Shown: positions 13,601-19,624 of the stretch, one piece after another | Layout: each line of letters starts with the position of its first letter | Numbering within the stretch: the stretch's first letter is position 1 | Source of the DNA: a virus | IMG/VR virus record: IMGVR_UViG_3300015372_000032 | Span: 1-21,202 of that record | DNA length: 21,202 bases | Direction: 5' to 3' (one strand) | Program-made: the position numbers and the translations under genes | The notes under the pieces: generated by a model | Databases searched by the model: none | Told to the model about the DNA's origin: nothing | The model's input: the letters and a program-made list of their open reading frames with translations, nothing else

Positions 13601-15377
13601 CACCGAAGAACATCTCGCCGATGGCGCCCGCGATCTCCTTGATCAGCTCGAGCGGGACGCGGAGGACGTTGGTGAGCCCGTCGAATATCCCCTTGAGAGC
13701 TCCACCCTTCGCCACGGCTTCGTCGATGGCGACGAGGAAGTCCCCGATCGAGGCCAGGAACTGAACGAATCCCCCGGAGCCTTCTCCGGCGATGCCGAAC
13801 AGGTCGAAGATGACGTCGACGACTTCCCCCACCACGGTCTTGGTGATGTCCATGACCGCGAACAGCCCGGCAAATATGCGCCGGAGCGCGTCGACCAGAG
13901 CGGGCGAGGGCTTCAGGGCCTCGGTGAACTCCTTGAACCTGGCACTCAGGTCCGCCAGGTCCTGGCCCGTCTGCCTCGGGAATATGTCTCGGAACGCCTG
14001 CCCGATGGGCTTGAGGACCCCCATCAGGGCCTCGAAGGCGTTGGAGAGCCCCTCGATGAGGTCCTTTCGCCCTCCCAGCTCCTTCCAGTCCTGCAGAGTC
14101 TTGTTGCGGGCGTTCGACGACTGCAGGATGAAGCCGCCGATGACCTCGTTGACCTTGCCCCACAGCTGGGTCGCCTCTTCGAGGTTGCCGAAGATGATCT
14201 CGAAGGTGTTGGCCCACCCCGAGCCGATGGACTCGGTGAATATCCCGATGAGCTGGGTGAAGGTCTTGACCTCGGTGGCCGCCTTGAAGGCAGCCTTGCC
14301 GAGCTTGGTGTTCTCGTCGGTGTACTTCGCCAGCGTCGTGGTCAGCGCGTCGGCCGTCAGCCACTGGTCCTGCAGGGTCGAGGTGAAGTTCTCCGCCGTG
14401 ACGACCGTGCCCTTGGCCGTCTCGAGCTGGCCCTTGGTGTTCTCCTTGAGGAGACCCATGGCCTTGGCGGTCTTGATCAGCTCTTCCTTGAACTGCTTGG
14501 TCCCCATGTTGGCGATCTCGACCGATCGCCAGTCCCGGAGAGCCACGTAGCCCTGGCCGATGGCCTGGCCCAGGTTGTACATCGAGTGCGCGGCTTCCTC
14601 GGTGCTGGCGCCCGAGAGGGCGGCGACCTGGGAGATGCCCTGGATCGCCTTGACCGCCGGTGCAAGAGCCACTCCCGCGTTCGTGAACTTCGGGAGGTTG
14701 TCCGTCATGTTCTTGAACGAGTAGATCGTCTTGTCGGAGTACTTGTTCAACTCCTGCAAGGCGTCTGTGACCGGCCCGATCCCTTCGCCGGTCGAGGACA
14801 TGATGGTCCGGATCGAAGTCAGCTTCGTCCCGTACTCGTCGTACCCCTGCATGATGGGGCCGAGCGTCATGTCCTTGATGAACCGGGCAGCGGTCTGCGC
14901 GCCCAGGGCAGTGATGTTGCCGAAGGCCACGGCTGCGGCACCCTCGAGCACCGAGAACCGGCTGGCGCTCTCCTCGACGGCCTTGTTGAGAGGCGAGAGC
15001 TTGACCTGGCCCGACTCCGCCTCGATCTTGCCGAAGGCGGAATGGGCCTCCGGGAAGCTGAGCTTGGCCTTGATCGCGTCGATGGCCTTGCTGACGCCTC
15101 CGAAGGTGACCCTGTCGGCCGCGGACTCCATCCGCTGGAAGGCGCCACCGAGCTCCTCGAAGTGGAGCTTGCCCTTGAGCTTGTCGATCGCCGACATCGG
15201 GCCGGAGAGCGTGACCTTGTTGGCCTCAGCCTCGATCTTGGCGAAGCTGAAACCCGATCCCACGTTGCTCAGAGCCGTATTCAGCTTGGACAGCGTTCCC
15301 ATCGTCTGAGCGACGCCCGCCTCGAACTTGGCGTTCTCGAAGCTCATTGAGACGATGCGCTCGTCGATGCTGGCCAC
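10638..15377 (-). CDS. Tape measure protein
   Basis: 1579 aa, the longest gene, which sets tail length; at about 0.15 nm per residue it would give a tail near 240 nm. An N-terminal repeat region (about 20-130) is followed by a tape-measure N-terminal domain (about 165-340, FIKDMTLGPIMQGYDEYG and TDNLPKFTNAGVALAPAV). A very hydrophobic zone lies at about 700-1140, with repeats bearing SWEEIAKGI, KWEELAKGI, DLKTMVQGL, EMETLAKGL. A second set of repeats (about 1190-1380) has FLDGI-IP-FV spacing. The C-terminal part has ISSPSKVFAEIGENVMLGFI and ends EIYRQTKNQLSQVKRG. GTG at 15375-15377 overlaps the upstream TAG; AAGGAGG lies 10 bases before. A start at 15398 lies upstream of this ribosome site. 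Confidence 0.95.
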   Translation of the reverse strand: MASIDERIVSMSFENAKFEAGVAQTMGTLSKLNTALSNVGSGFSFAKIEAEANKVTLSGPMSAIDKLKGKLHFEELGGAFQRMESAADRVTFGGVSKAIDAIKAKLSFPEAHSAFGKIEAESGQVKLSPLNKAVEESASRFSVLEGAAAVAFGNITALGAQTAARFIKDMTLGPIMQGYDEYGTKLTSIRTIMSSTGEGIGPVTDALQELNKYSDKTIYSFKNMTDNLPKFTNAGVALAPAVKAIQGISQVAALSGASTEEAAHSMYNLGQAIGQGYVALRDWRSVEIANMGTKQFKEELIKTAKAMGLLKENTKGQLETAKGTVVTAENFTSTLQDQWLTADALTTTLAKYTDENTKLGKAAFKAATEVKTFTQLIGIFTESIGSGWANTFEIIFGNLEEATQLWGKVNEVIGGFILQSSNARNKTLQDWKELGGRKDLIEGLSNAFEALMGVLKPIGQAFRDIFPRQTGQDLADLSARFKEFTEALKPSPALVDALRRIFAGLFAVMDITKTVVGEVVDVIFDLFGIAGEGSGGFVQFLASIGDFLVAIDEAVAKGGALKGIFDGLTNVLRVPLELIKEIAGAIGEMFFGADPKKAEGVASSMEKLGDSLKPLAGVVDDVTAAWDKFVEILDKVKDTIEPGITNLLDFLGGIGKMIADKFANMDWNDAVDAIQTGLIAGIFLKLKQAIQGGLNIDFGGGVIKNLATALGTLTDNLKAMQRGLQVATLLEIAVAVGILAAGITVLSQIPADKLQKAMTAVAIGLAQLVGAIYLLTIASKGGLGFKIGVIAASMILLATAVTILAVAMRIMAKLSWEEIAKGIAGIAGALIAVGAATKLMNGPKLLVTAAALLPIAIALNILAIAMKIMSSMKWEELAKGIVGVAGALGAIALAMAVMPPNMILTGIGLSIVAAGLILLSTAVAAFGGMDLKTMVQGLIGVSGAIMAIAGAMMLMPPNLILTAAGLVLVAVALNGIAAAVAIMGNLEMETLAKGLAAMGLSLLILAGGLTLMSGTLAGAAALLGAAAAFAILGPAIAFMGQLKWSTIIKGLGAMAAILAVLAIAGALASGPITALGLALGALGLGMLVISGALSLFVLALAQLGNKGPKAIAAMVAAFGAFLLILPKLIIDFIKGLVVIVAEIVKIAPEIAKSLVSIASTLLDAIISLSPKIAEAIAALVVLIAQVLGENAPTLIAAGFALLLGLLTGISNNMPKVMDKATEIVVKFIEGLGRNAPKIINAGFQMLGKFLDGITKKIPDVLPVVARMITTFLDGVTKHIPRIVASGTNLIVTFLRQIAKAVPRFVRAGVDIVIGFLDGIQEAIPRLVRKGLAVARAFLNGLADGLAGLADIGFKAVIRFLHGLEKAIRDNFDDLVDAGIGIADAIVDGVTSQFGKLAFPLKKAIEAAFSLLPGWAKKILRISSPSKVFAEIGENVMLGFITGIEDSEPAVKSSMEDAATNVVNTATSAFSDIPALLDGIVDMEPVITPVLDLTKVEQDAKGLTDLTNVTPITAAASYSQAAAISDQQKALAESGQAAAGGTTFNYEQNNYSPESLSDVEIYRQTKNQLSQVKRGLGLAS

Positions 15378-15760
15378 TACCTGGTCACCTCCTTCCACAT
15401 GTCGGCTGCGATCTGGTCAAATATGGGACGCATCGCGGGGTTGATGTAGTCCCGGCCCTGCACGTAGCCCCCGTGGCGGGTGCCGTGTCCGTACTGGATG
15501 ATGGCGGCGATGGGGATCGTCCCCGGCTCCTCCACGTTGGCGTTCAGCCAGTGGATGGCGAAATATCCCGGGCGCTCGACGATCTCGTAGTACCACCTCT
15601 CGGCGGTCTTCCCGGAGTCAACCGGGGTAGAGCTCGACAGGGCGTTCACGCCGGTCGTCCCGTACCTCTCGATGACCTTGAGATACGAGTGCGACTTCAT
15701 GCGCTGGAGGAAGTCCTCCGTCTTGGCGAAGGAGCCTCGAACAGTGACGGTGATGCCCAA
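15377..15760 (-). CDS. HK97 gp10-like tail completion protein (TTG start)
   Basis: 127 aa, the usual size for the HK97 gp10 group. Blocks: GSFAKTEDFLQRM near 9-21, STPVDSGKTAERWYYEIVER (about 44-63, with the typical TPVDSG-T), IAAIIQYGHGTRHGGYVQGR (about 83-102) and INPAMRPIFDQIAADMWKEV. The YGHGT and INPAM motifs are the family hallmark. The start is TTG at 15758-15760 with GAGGAGG 6 bases before; no ATG or GTG fits. Members act at the head-tail junction or tail terminus; the position immediately before the tape measure gene is unusual compared with the lambda or HK97 order, but the gene is otherwise intact. Confidence 0.85.
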   Translation of the reverse strand: MGITVTVRGSFAKTEDFLQRMKSHSYLKVIERYGTTGVNALSSSTPVDSGKTAERWYYEIVERPGYFAIHWLNANVEEPGTIPIAAIIQYGHGTRHGGYVQGRDYINPAMRPIFDQIAADMWKEVTR

Positions 15761-15772
15761 GGCTCCCTCCTC

Positions 15773-17128
15773 TCACGAATCGACCTTGAAGATGCGGATC
15801 AAGACGGCCCCGTCGGGAGAATATCCCGAGGCCTTGGATCCGGCCGGGGTCGTGTGGTTGGCACGGACTCCGCCTCCGCCCCCAGGGACGACGGCGACGC
15901 TCACACCTCCCGATCCGGACGGTATGGACTGCCGGTACTGGCGGATGCCGTAGACCGTCGTGTCGGCGAAGGAATATGAGCCCTGGCCTCCGTTGGAGGC
16001 GATGTTGGTGATGGCTCCTCCCCCAACCCCGCCGCTCGGAGGCCAGTACTTCCCTCCGAAGCCGCCGCCTCCGCCTTGCCCGATCACTCCATCCCAGGTC
16101 CCGTCCTTCCCAGCGGCGCTGCGAGCTGTAGACCCTTGGGCGCCTCCGCCAGCCGCGGACTGCCCTCCGACGCCACCGTCACCGCCGATCTGATCGTCGC
16201 TCTTGACCGCTCCGACCCACTTGATGCCGCTGTGGCCGCCCTTTCCCCCGGAAGCGACGGTGAGCCCTCCGAACGAGGAGGATCCTCCGTCCTCTCCAGG
16301 AGTAGGAGGCGGGACAGCCTCGTGAGGGAGGGGCCAGAGATAGCCCCAGTTGTTGACGATGTCCACCTTGGCCATGTCGGCAGGACTGCTGAAGTAGTGG
16401 TTGTCCACCCACTCCGGCGCCAGCATGTAGTGGTGACGGTCCACCCATCTGGGGGGCTCCGGCACGTAGGTGGGGCTGCTGTTCAGATCCTGGCCGTTGG
16501 CTCCGTCCGCCCCGTGCTGTCCCACAGCGACGGGAACCACCGCGGGAAGATCGGCCAGGAGGCCGGAGCCGACGCAGACGCCGCCACCGCCTCCGGCGCC
16601 TCCCAGGCTGTATCCGGATGACCCGGGGTTGTAGGAGAGATCGGCGTCCAGCAGGTCGGCCACCGTCCAGGTGTTGATGGAGCCGATGTGCGTCGGGTTG
16701 ATGTAGTTCAGGTGCTCTTCGTCCGTCATCCACCGGGCGGGGACCAGCGGTTCCCACACCTGGGAGTGCCACTGGCCGTACGGGACGTAGCGCCCGTCGA
16801 CCCAGACTTGATCGGTTCCCGGGCCGGTGTAGAGATATGACCGCCGGAGCTGGACGGCGGCATTCCAGACCGTGTCCGGGGTGTGGACGTCGAACGTGGT
16901 CACGGGGACCCACTGGATGGGAGCGTTCCGCCCTCCGACGCCGCCGCAGGCACCGACGACCCAGACCTCGTAGTGCGTATAGCCCACGCCCTCCCAGTCG
17001 AACTTGATGAAGGGCTCTCCATCGTTGAGCTGGAGAACGACCGAGGGGAAGTTCTCGTCCACGTTGGGGTCCGGCAGAGCGACCGTGGGGATCGGCTCAC
17101 CGAACCCGCCAAGTTCGATCCGGCTCAT
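15773..17128 (-). CDS. Glycine-rich minor tail protein / adhesin-like
   Basis: 451 aa. N-terminal domain with MSRIELGGFGEPIPTVALPD and VLQLNDGEPFIKFDWEGVGY, then THYEVWVVGACGGVGG. From about residue 175 on, Gly-rich runs alternate with ordered blocks: GYSLGGAGGGGGVCVGSGLL, PGEDGGSSSFGGLTVASGGK, GGDGGVGGQSAAGGGAQG, GGGGGFGGKYWPPSGGVGGG. It ends with ASGYSPDGAVLIRIFKVDS. Gly-rich sandwich domains of this kind are known in phage tail-tip receptor-binding proteins; here receptor binding is an inference. ATG at 17126-17128 overlaps the upstream TGA. A long upstream reading to 17311 lies over the paralogous tail gene and is rejected. Confidence 0.85.
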   Translation of the reverse strand: MSRIELGGFGEPIPTVALPDPNVDENFPSVVLQLNDGEPFIKFDWEGVGYTHYEVWVVGACGGVGGRNAPIQWVPVTTFDVHTPDTVWNAAVQLRRSYLYTGPGTDQVWVDGRYVPYGQWHSQVWEPLVPARWMTDEEHLNYINPTHIGSINTWTVADLLDADLSYNPGSSGYSLGGAGGGGGVCVGSGLLADLPAVVPVAVGQHGADGANGQDLNSSPTYVPEPPRWVDRHHYMLAPEWVDNHYFSSPADMAKVDIVNNWGYLWPLPHEAVPPPTPGEDGGSSSFGGLTVASGGKGGHSGIKWVGAVKSDDQIGGDGGVGGQSAAGGGAQGSTARSAAGKDGTWDGVIGQGGGGGFGGKYWPPSGGVGGGAITNIASNGGQGSYSFADTTVYGIRQYRQSIPSGSGGVSVAVVPGGGGGVRANHTTPAGSKASGYSPDGAVLIRIFKVDS

Positions 17129-17763
17129 GCTGACTCGACCAGAGCGAGGAGGTCGACCAACCCGGGGAGGTTTGGGTCGGAATCCTCTGAGCCGTAGAGG
17201 AGCTCCTCGATGGAGGACAGCAAGGCCGGATCTATCGTCCGGGACTCGAGCGAGACATGACTCGTCGGCCGGATCCCGAACATCTGCGAGGGAGTTCCGA
17301 AGAGACTCCACTCAAAAGCTTGAACCGCCGGGGACTCGGAGATGGTCCCCAGCGTGGTGTCGCTGGGTATGGCCAGGAGGTTGTAGAGGATGTGGATCTT
17401 GTAGCCGTAATCGGACCCCAGCAGGTCGTTCCCGACCTGTGTCCGGTACGACAGGTTGAACAGCTTGGGCTGCCCTTGATCGTGGACGAATACCCCCGGA
17501 GCAAATTCGGCGGTTCCGATCAGGTCGTCCAGCTCGTCGGGGTATGTGAACGCCTGGAGCTTGGCGGCATACGACCCGGGGACGTGGTGATCGAGGAACT
17601 TGATCCCGTCGATGTAGTACGGCTTGACCTCCCGGCTGAGGGTCTCGCTCACCGAGATCAGCCCGTTCCAGGGGACGGTGAGGGTCGGCAGGTAGAGAAC
17701 TCCGTGGTCGACTCCGGTCTCGAAACGACGTTCACCGATCTGGTCCCAGACCAGAGTTGTCAT
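17125..17763 (-). CDS. Paralogue of the major tail protein (minor tail protein)
   Basis: 212 aa. It begins MTTLVWDQIGERRFETGVDH and shares the whole ordered set of motifs with the major tail protein at 18342-19004: WDQ-GER-ETGVD-GVLY-P, WNGL, AFTYPDE, LSYRT-VGND--G-D-GYK-H-LY, a late PT------ES-T-DP, and LLYG. The pair flanks the tail assembly chaperone, so duplication followed by divergence is the simplest reading. ATG at 17761-17763 follows AAAGGGGGGCCTG. It could form a specialised ring of the tail tube, near the tip or the terminator. The N-terminal insert of the major protein (GVYDEGFAW region) is missing. Confidence 0.85.
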   Translation of the reverse strand: MTTLVWDQIGERRFETGVDHGVLYLPTLTVPWNGLISVSETLSREVKPYYIDGIKFLDHHVPGSYAAKLQAFTYPDELDDLIGTAEFAPGVFVHDQGQPKLFNLSYRTQVGNDLLGSDYGYKIHILYNLLAIPSDTTLGTISESPAVQAFEWSLFGTPSQMFGIRPTSHVSLESRTIDPALLSSIEELLYGSEDSDPNLPGLVDLLALVESA

Positions 17764-17777
17764 CAGGCCCCCCTTTC

Positions 17778-18320
17778 TTATCCAGATGTGCCCAGCTGGG
17801 CCTTTCGCTGGGCGTTGAGTTCGCGGTTCCGCTGAGCTATCTCGTTCCTGCTCATCTTCTTCGGCTTCGCCGCCTTCACGTTGCAGACCCGGATGAGGGT
17901 GAAGAGCCGGTTGAGGTGCCAGCTCTCGGCCTCCCAGGGGATCTGGAAGGTCGTCATCCAGTAGTAGATGAGCTCGGAGGTGATGACCTCTCTGCTCTTC
18001 GGCTCACTGGGCTGCTCGGAGAACCAGGTCGCGGTTCTCTTCGCCTCCAGGTAGTCGTTGATCTGCTTGAAGTTCTCTTCGGAGAGTTGGTGGAGAATGT
18101 CCTCCGGAAGATTGTCGTCCAACAGCATGCACTCCACGTAGGAGATGACCTCTTCCGGTGACTTCTCTTCCTTGCCGAGAAAGGGCTTCTCGTGCTTGGA
18201 CTCCCATTTTGACAGGCTGAGCAGGGAATGCTCGAGATGGACCTTGCGACCGCCGGTGATGACGAACGTCTGCCGTCCGTCGTCGAACGACTCGGTGCCC
18301 CCGATCGTGATAGTGAGCAT
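17778..18320 (-). CDS. Tail assembly chaperone
   Basis: 180 aa, all soluble. Blocks recalled from the phage chaperone family: LEHSLLSLSKWESKHEKPFL (about 29-48), LGKEEKSPEEVISYVECMLL (about 48-67), a middle with NFKQINDYLEAKRTATWFSE, REVITSELIYYWMTTFQIPW (about 109-128), HLNRLFTLIRVCNVKAAKP, and a basic end PKKMSRNEIAQRNRELNAQR. Such proteins hold the tape measure protein during tail polymerisation. ATG at 18318-18320 follows AAAGGACAGGGA. The usual programmed frameshift into a second ORF is not evident: no slippery heptamer of the XXXYYYZ type is visible near the end, and the next gene is a tail tube paralogue. Confidence 0.85.
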   Translation of the reverse strand: MLTITIGGTESFDDGRQTFVITGGRKVHLEHSLLSLSKWESKHEKPFLGKEEKSPEEVISYVECMLLDDNLPEDILHQLSEENFKQINDYLEAKRTATWFSEQPSEPKSREVITSELIYYWMTTFQIPWEAESWHLNRLFTLIRVCNVKAAKPKKMSRNEIAQRNRELNAQRKAQLGTSG

Positions 18321-18341
18321 TCCCTGTCCTTTCAGCTTCTG

Positions 18342-19004
18342 CTACGGGCCGACGAGCGCGATGACCTCGTCCGGCGTCGGCAGCTGGGGATCCGTTCCCG
18401 GAGCCCCGCCGGTGCCGTACAGCAGATCCTCGAGATCGCTGAGCGCCGCGGGGTCGACCACCGTCGAGTCGACCACGAGGAGGGCGGTCGGCTTGTAGCC
18501 GGTGACCGGCACTGGGGTGGAGGAGACCTCCCACGAGAACGTGATCGCCTCGGGCGAGTCGTTGATCGTGGCGTAGGCCTTCTCCGACGGCGCTGCCTGC
18601 AGGCCGTAGAGCAGGTGGAGCTTGTAGCCGTGGTCCGTCCCGTCGATGTCGTTGCCGACTCTGGTCCGGTAGCTCAGGCCGAAGACCTTCCGGCCCTGCT
18701 GACCGATCTGGACACCCGGCTTGGCGTCGACCGTGCCATCGCACTGGCCGAACTCGTCCGGGTAGGTGAAGGCCTCGATCGTGCCGCCGAAGTCCTCGGC
18801 CGACAGGAGGTTGAGGTACTTGATGTTGTCCGCGTACTGCGCGTTGGACTCGGCGCCCGACGGGGACTCGGTGACGGTCGTGAGACCGTTCCACGCGAAC
18901 CCCTCGTCGTAGACGCCCGTGTCGTCGGGGATGTAGAGAACGCCGCGATCGACGCCGGTCTCGTAGAGACGCTCACCGACCTGGTCCCAGACCAGTGCTG
19001 TCAT
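18342..19004 (-). CDS. Major tail protein
   Basis: 220 aa, beta-rich, no membrane segment. Motifs: WDQVGERLYETGVDRGVLYI near the N-terminus, AWNGLTTVTESPSGAES (about 37-53), NIKYLNLLSAEDFGGTIEAF and TYPDEFGQCDG (about 60-90), VFGLSYRTRVGNDIDGTDHG (about 107-126), YKLHLLYGLQAAPSEKAY. The GLSYRT-VGND stretch is characteristic of this tail-tube family. It polymerises around the tape measure protein to form the tail tube. ATG at 19002-19004 follows GAAAGGATCAAGCGC. Its codon usage is uniformly G/C-ending (no ATATT words), consistent with high expression. Confidence 0.9.
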   Translation of the reverse strand: MTALVWDQVGERLYETGVDRGVLYIPDDTGVYDEGFAWNGLTTVTESPSGAESNAQYADNIKYLNLLSAEDFGGTIEAFTYPDEFGQCDGTVDAKPGVQIGQQGRKVFGLSYRTRVGNDIDGTDHGYKLHLLYGLQAAPSEKAYATINDSPEAITFSWEVSSTPVPVTGYKPTALLVVDSTVVDPAALSDLEDLLYGTGGAPGTDPQLPTPDEVIALVGP

Positions 19005-19017
19005 GCGCTTGATCCTT

Positions 19018-19317
19018 TCAGAAGAAGAGGTTGAAGACGTGATGGTTGAGGCTGTCTGCCGTGAAGAATCGGTCGAATCTGCACAGAGGCAGGTCTTCCA
19101 CCTTGTCTGGCAGTTGGCTGTCGGGATTCCGGTCGATGACCGTCACCTGATACCGCTTGACGCGCAGGTACGACACGTTGTCCGCGTGTTCCGCCTCACC
19201 TCCGTCCCGTTCGTAGATGATGCACGGGTACTCGATCTGGAAGTTGGTCGGCGGCTGGAAGTAGACGTGCTCCGTGACCGCTTCGAGAAGCGACTGGAGC
19301 TCAAGCCTTGGGGCCAT
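19018..19317 (-). CDS. Tail terminator protein
   Basis: 99 aa. Starts MAPRLELQSLLEAVTEHVYF and contains EYPCIIYERDGGEAEHAD near 32-50, RYQVTVIDRNPDSQLPDKV (about 57-75) and a final CRFDRFFTADSLNHHVFNLF. The YPC-IY-R, YQVTVIDR-PDS-IPDKV and FTADNLNHDVFNLFF patterns match a tail-terminator-like family I remember. It caps the tail tube so that the head can attach. The ATG at 19315-19317 has GGGGAGG 7 bases before; a TTG at 19330-19332 lies upstream of this site and is not preferred. It overlaps the upstream gene by 17 bases. Confidence 0.85.
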   Translation of the reverse strand: MAPRLELQSLLEAVTEHVYFQPPTNFQIEYPCIIYERDGGEAEHADNVSYLRVKRYQVTVIDRNPDSQLPDKVEDLPLCRFDRFFTADSLNHHVFNLFF

Positions 19318-19621
19318 TGTAGACCTCCCCAAGCCTCATGAGCAGTCGGGGCCTCTGGATCTCCACATCCGTGACGGTCCAGTAGACCCCTGACCACTCG
19401 ACGTATCGAACCTCGAAGAAATGCTCAGCGGCGTAAGCATTCGCCACGATGCTGATGGCGTTGGTGAGGGAGAGGTCCGGGTTCAGGTCCTCCCCCTCAG
19501 CCAGCTTCCGAGCAGCTCGTGTCACGTCACCGAAGTACTCGTGCTCGACGATGACGTCTTCATACACGCCCGGTGAGGTTTCCACGGTCTCGCCGAACCC
19601 GACTTGTCCGTGGAAGCGCAT
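19301..19621 (-). CDS. Neck/head-closure protein
   Basis: 106 aa. MRFHGQVGFGETVETSPGVY, EYFGDVTRAARKLAEGEDL (about 28-46), NDAISIVANAY-like block (LSLTNAISIVANAYAAEHFF, about 51-70), RYVEWSGVYWTVTDVEIQRP, and RLGEVYNGPK. The order resembles a small phage connector family placed directly after the capsid gene. I call it head-closure by family memory and position. The ATG at 19619-19621 lies 3 bases after the TAG of the capsid gene and has no clear ribosome site, so re-initiation after the capsid stop is likely. Confidence 0.8.
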   Translation of the reverse strand: MRFHGQVGFGETVETSPGVYEDVIVEHEYFGDVTRAARKLAEGEDLNPDLSLTNAISIVANAYAAEHFFEVRYVEWSGVYWTVTDVEIQRPRLLMRLGEVYNGPKA

Positions 19622-19624
19622 GAC

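Noticed and set aside
10584-15350. A 1588-codon open frame on the plus strand opposite the tape measure gene
   Set aside because: It is in register with the sense codons, so its stops would need sense TTA, CTA or TCA codons. These are avoided in this GC-rich genome, which explains the open frame. It has no phage-like protein pattern and lies opposite a clear gene.
17755-17840. Programmed frameshift at the end of the tail assembly chaperone
   Set aside because: No slippery heptamer of the GGGAAAG type was seen, and the downstream frame is a tail-tube paralogue with its own ATG and ribosome site.
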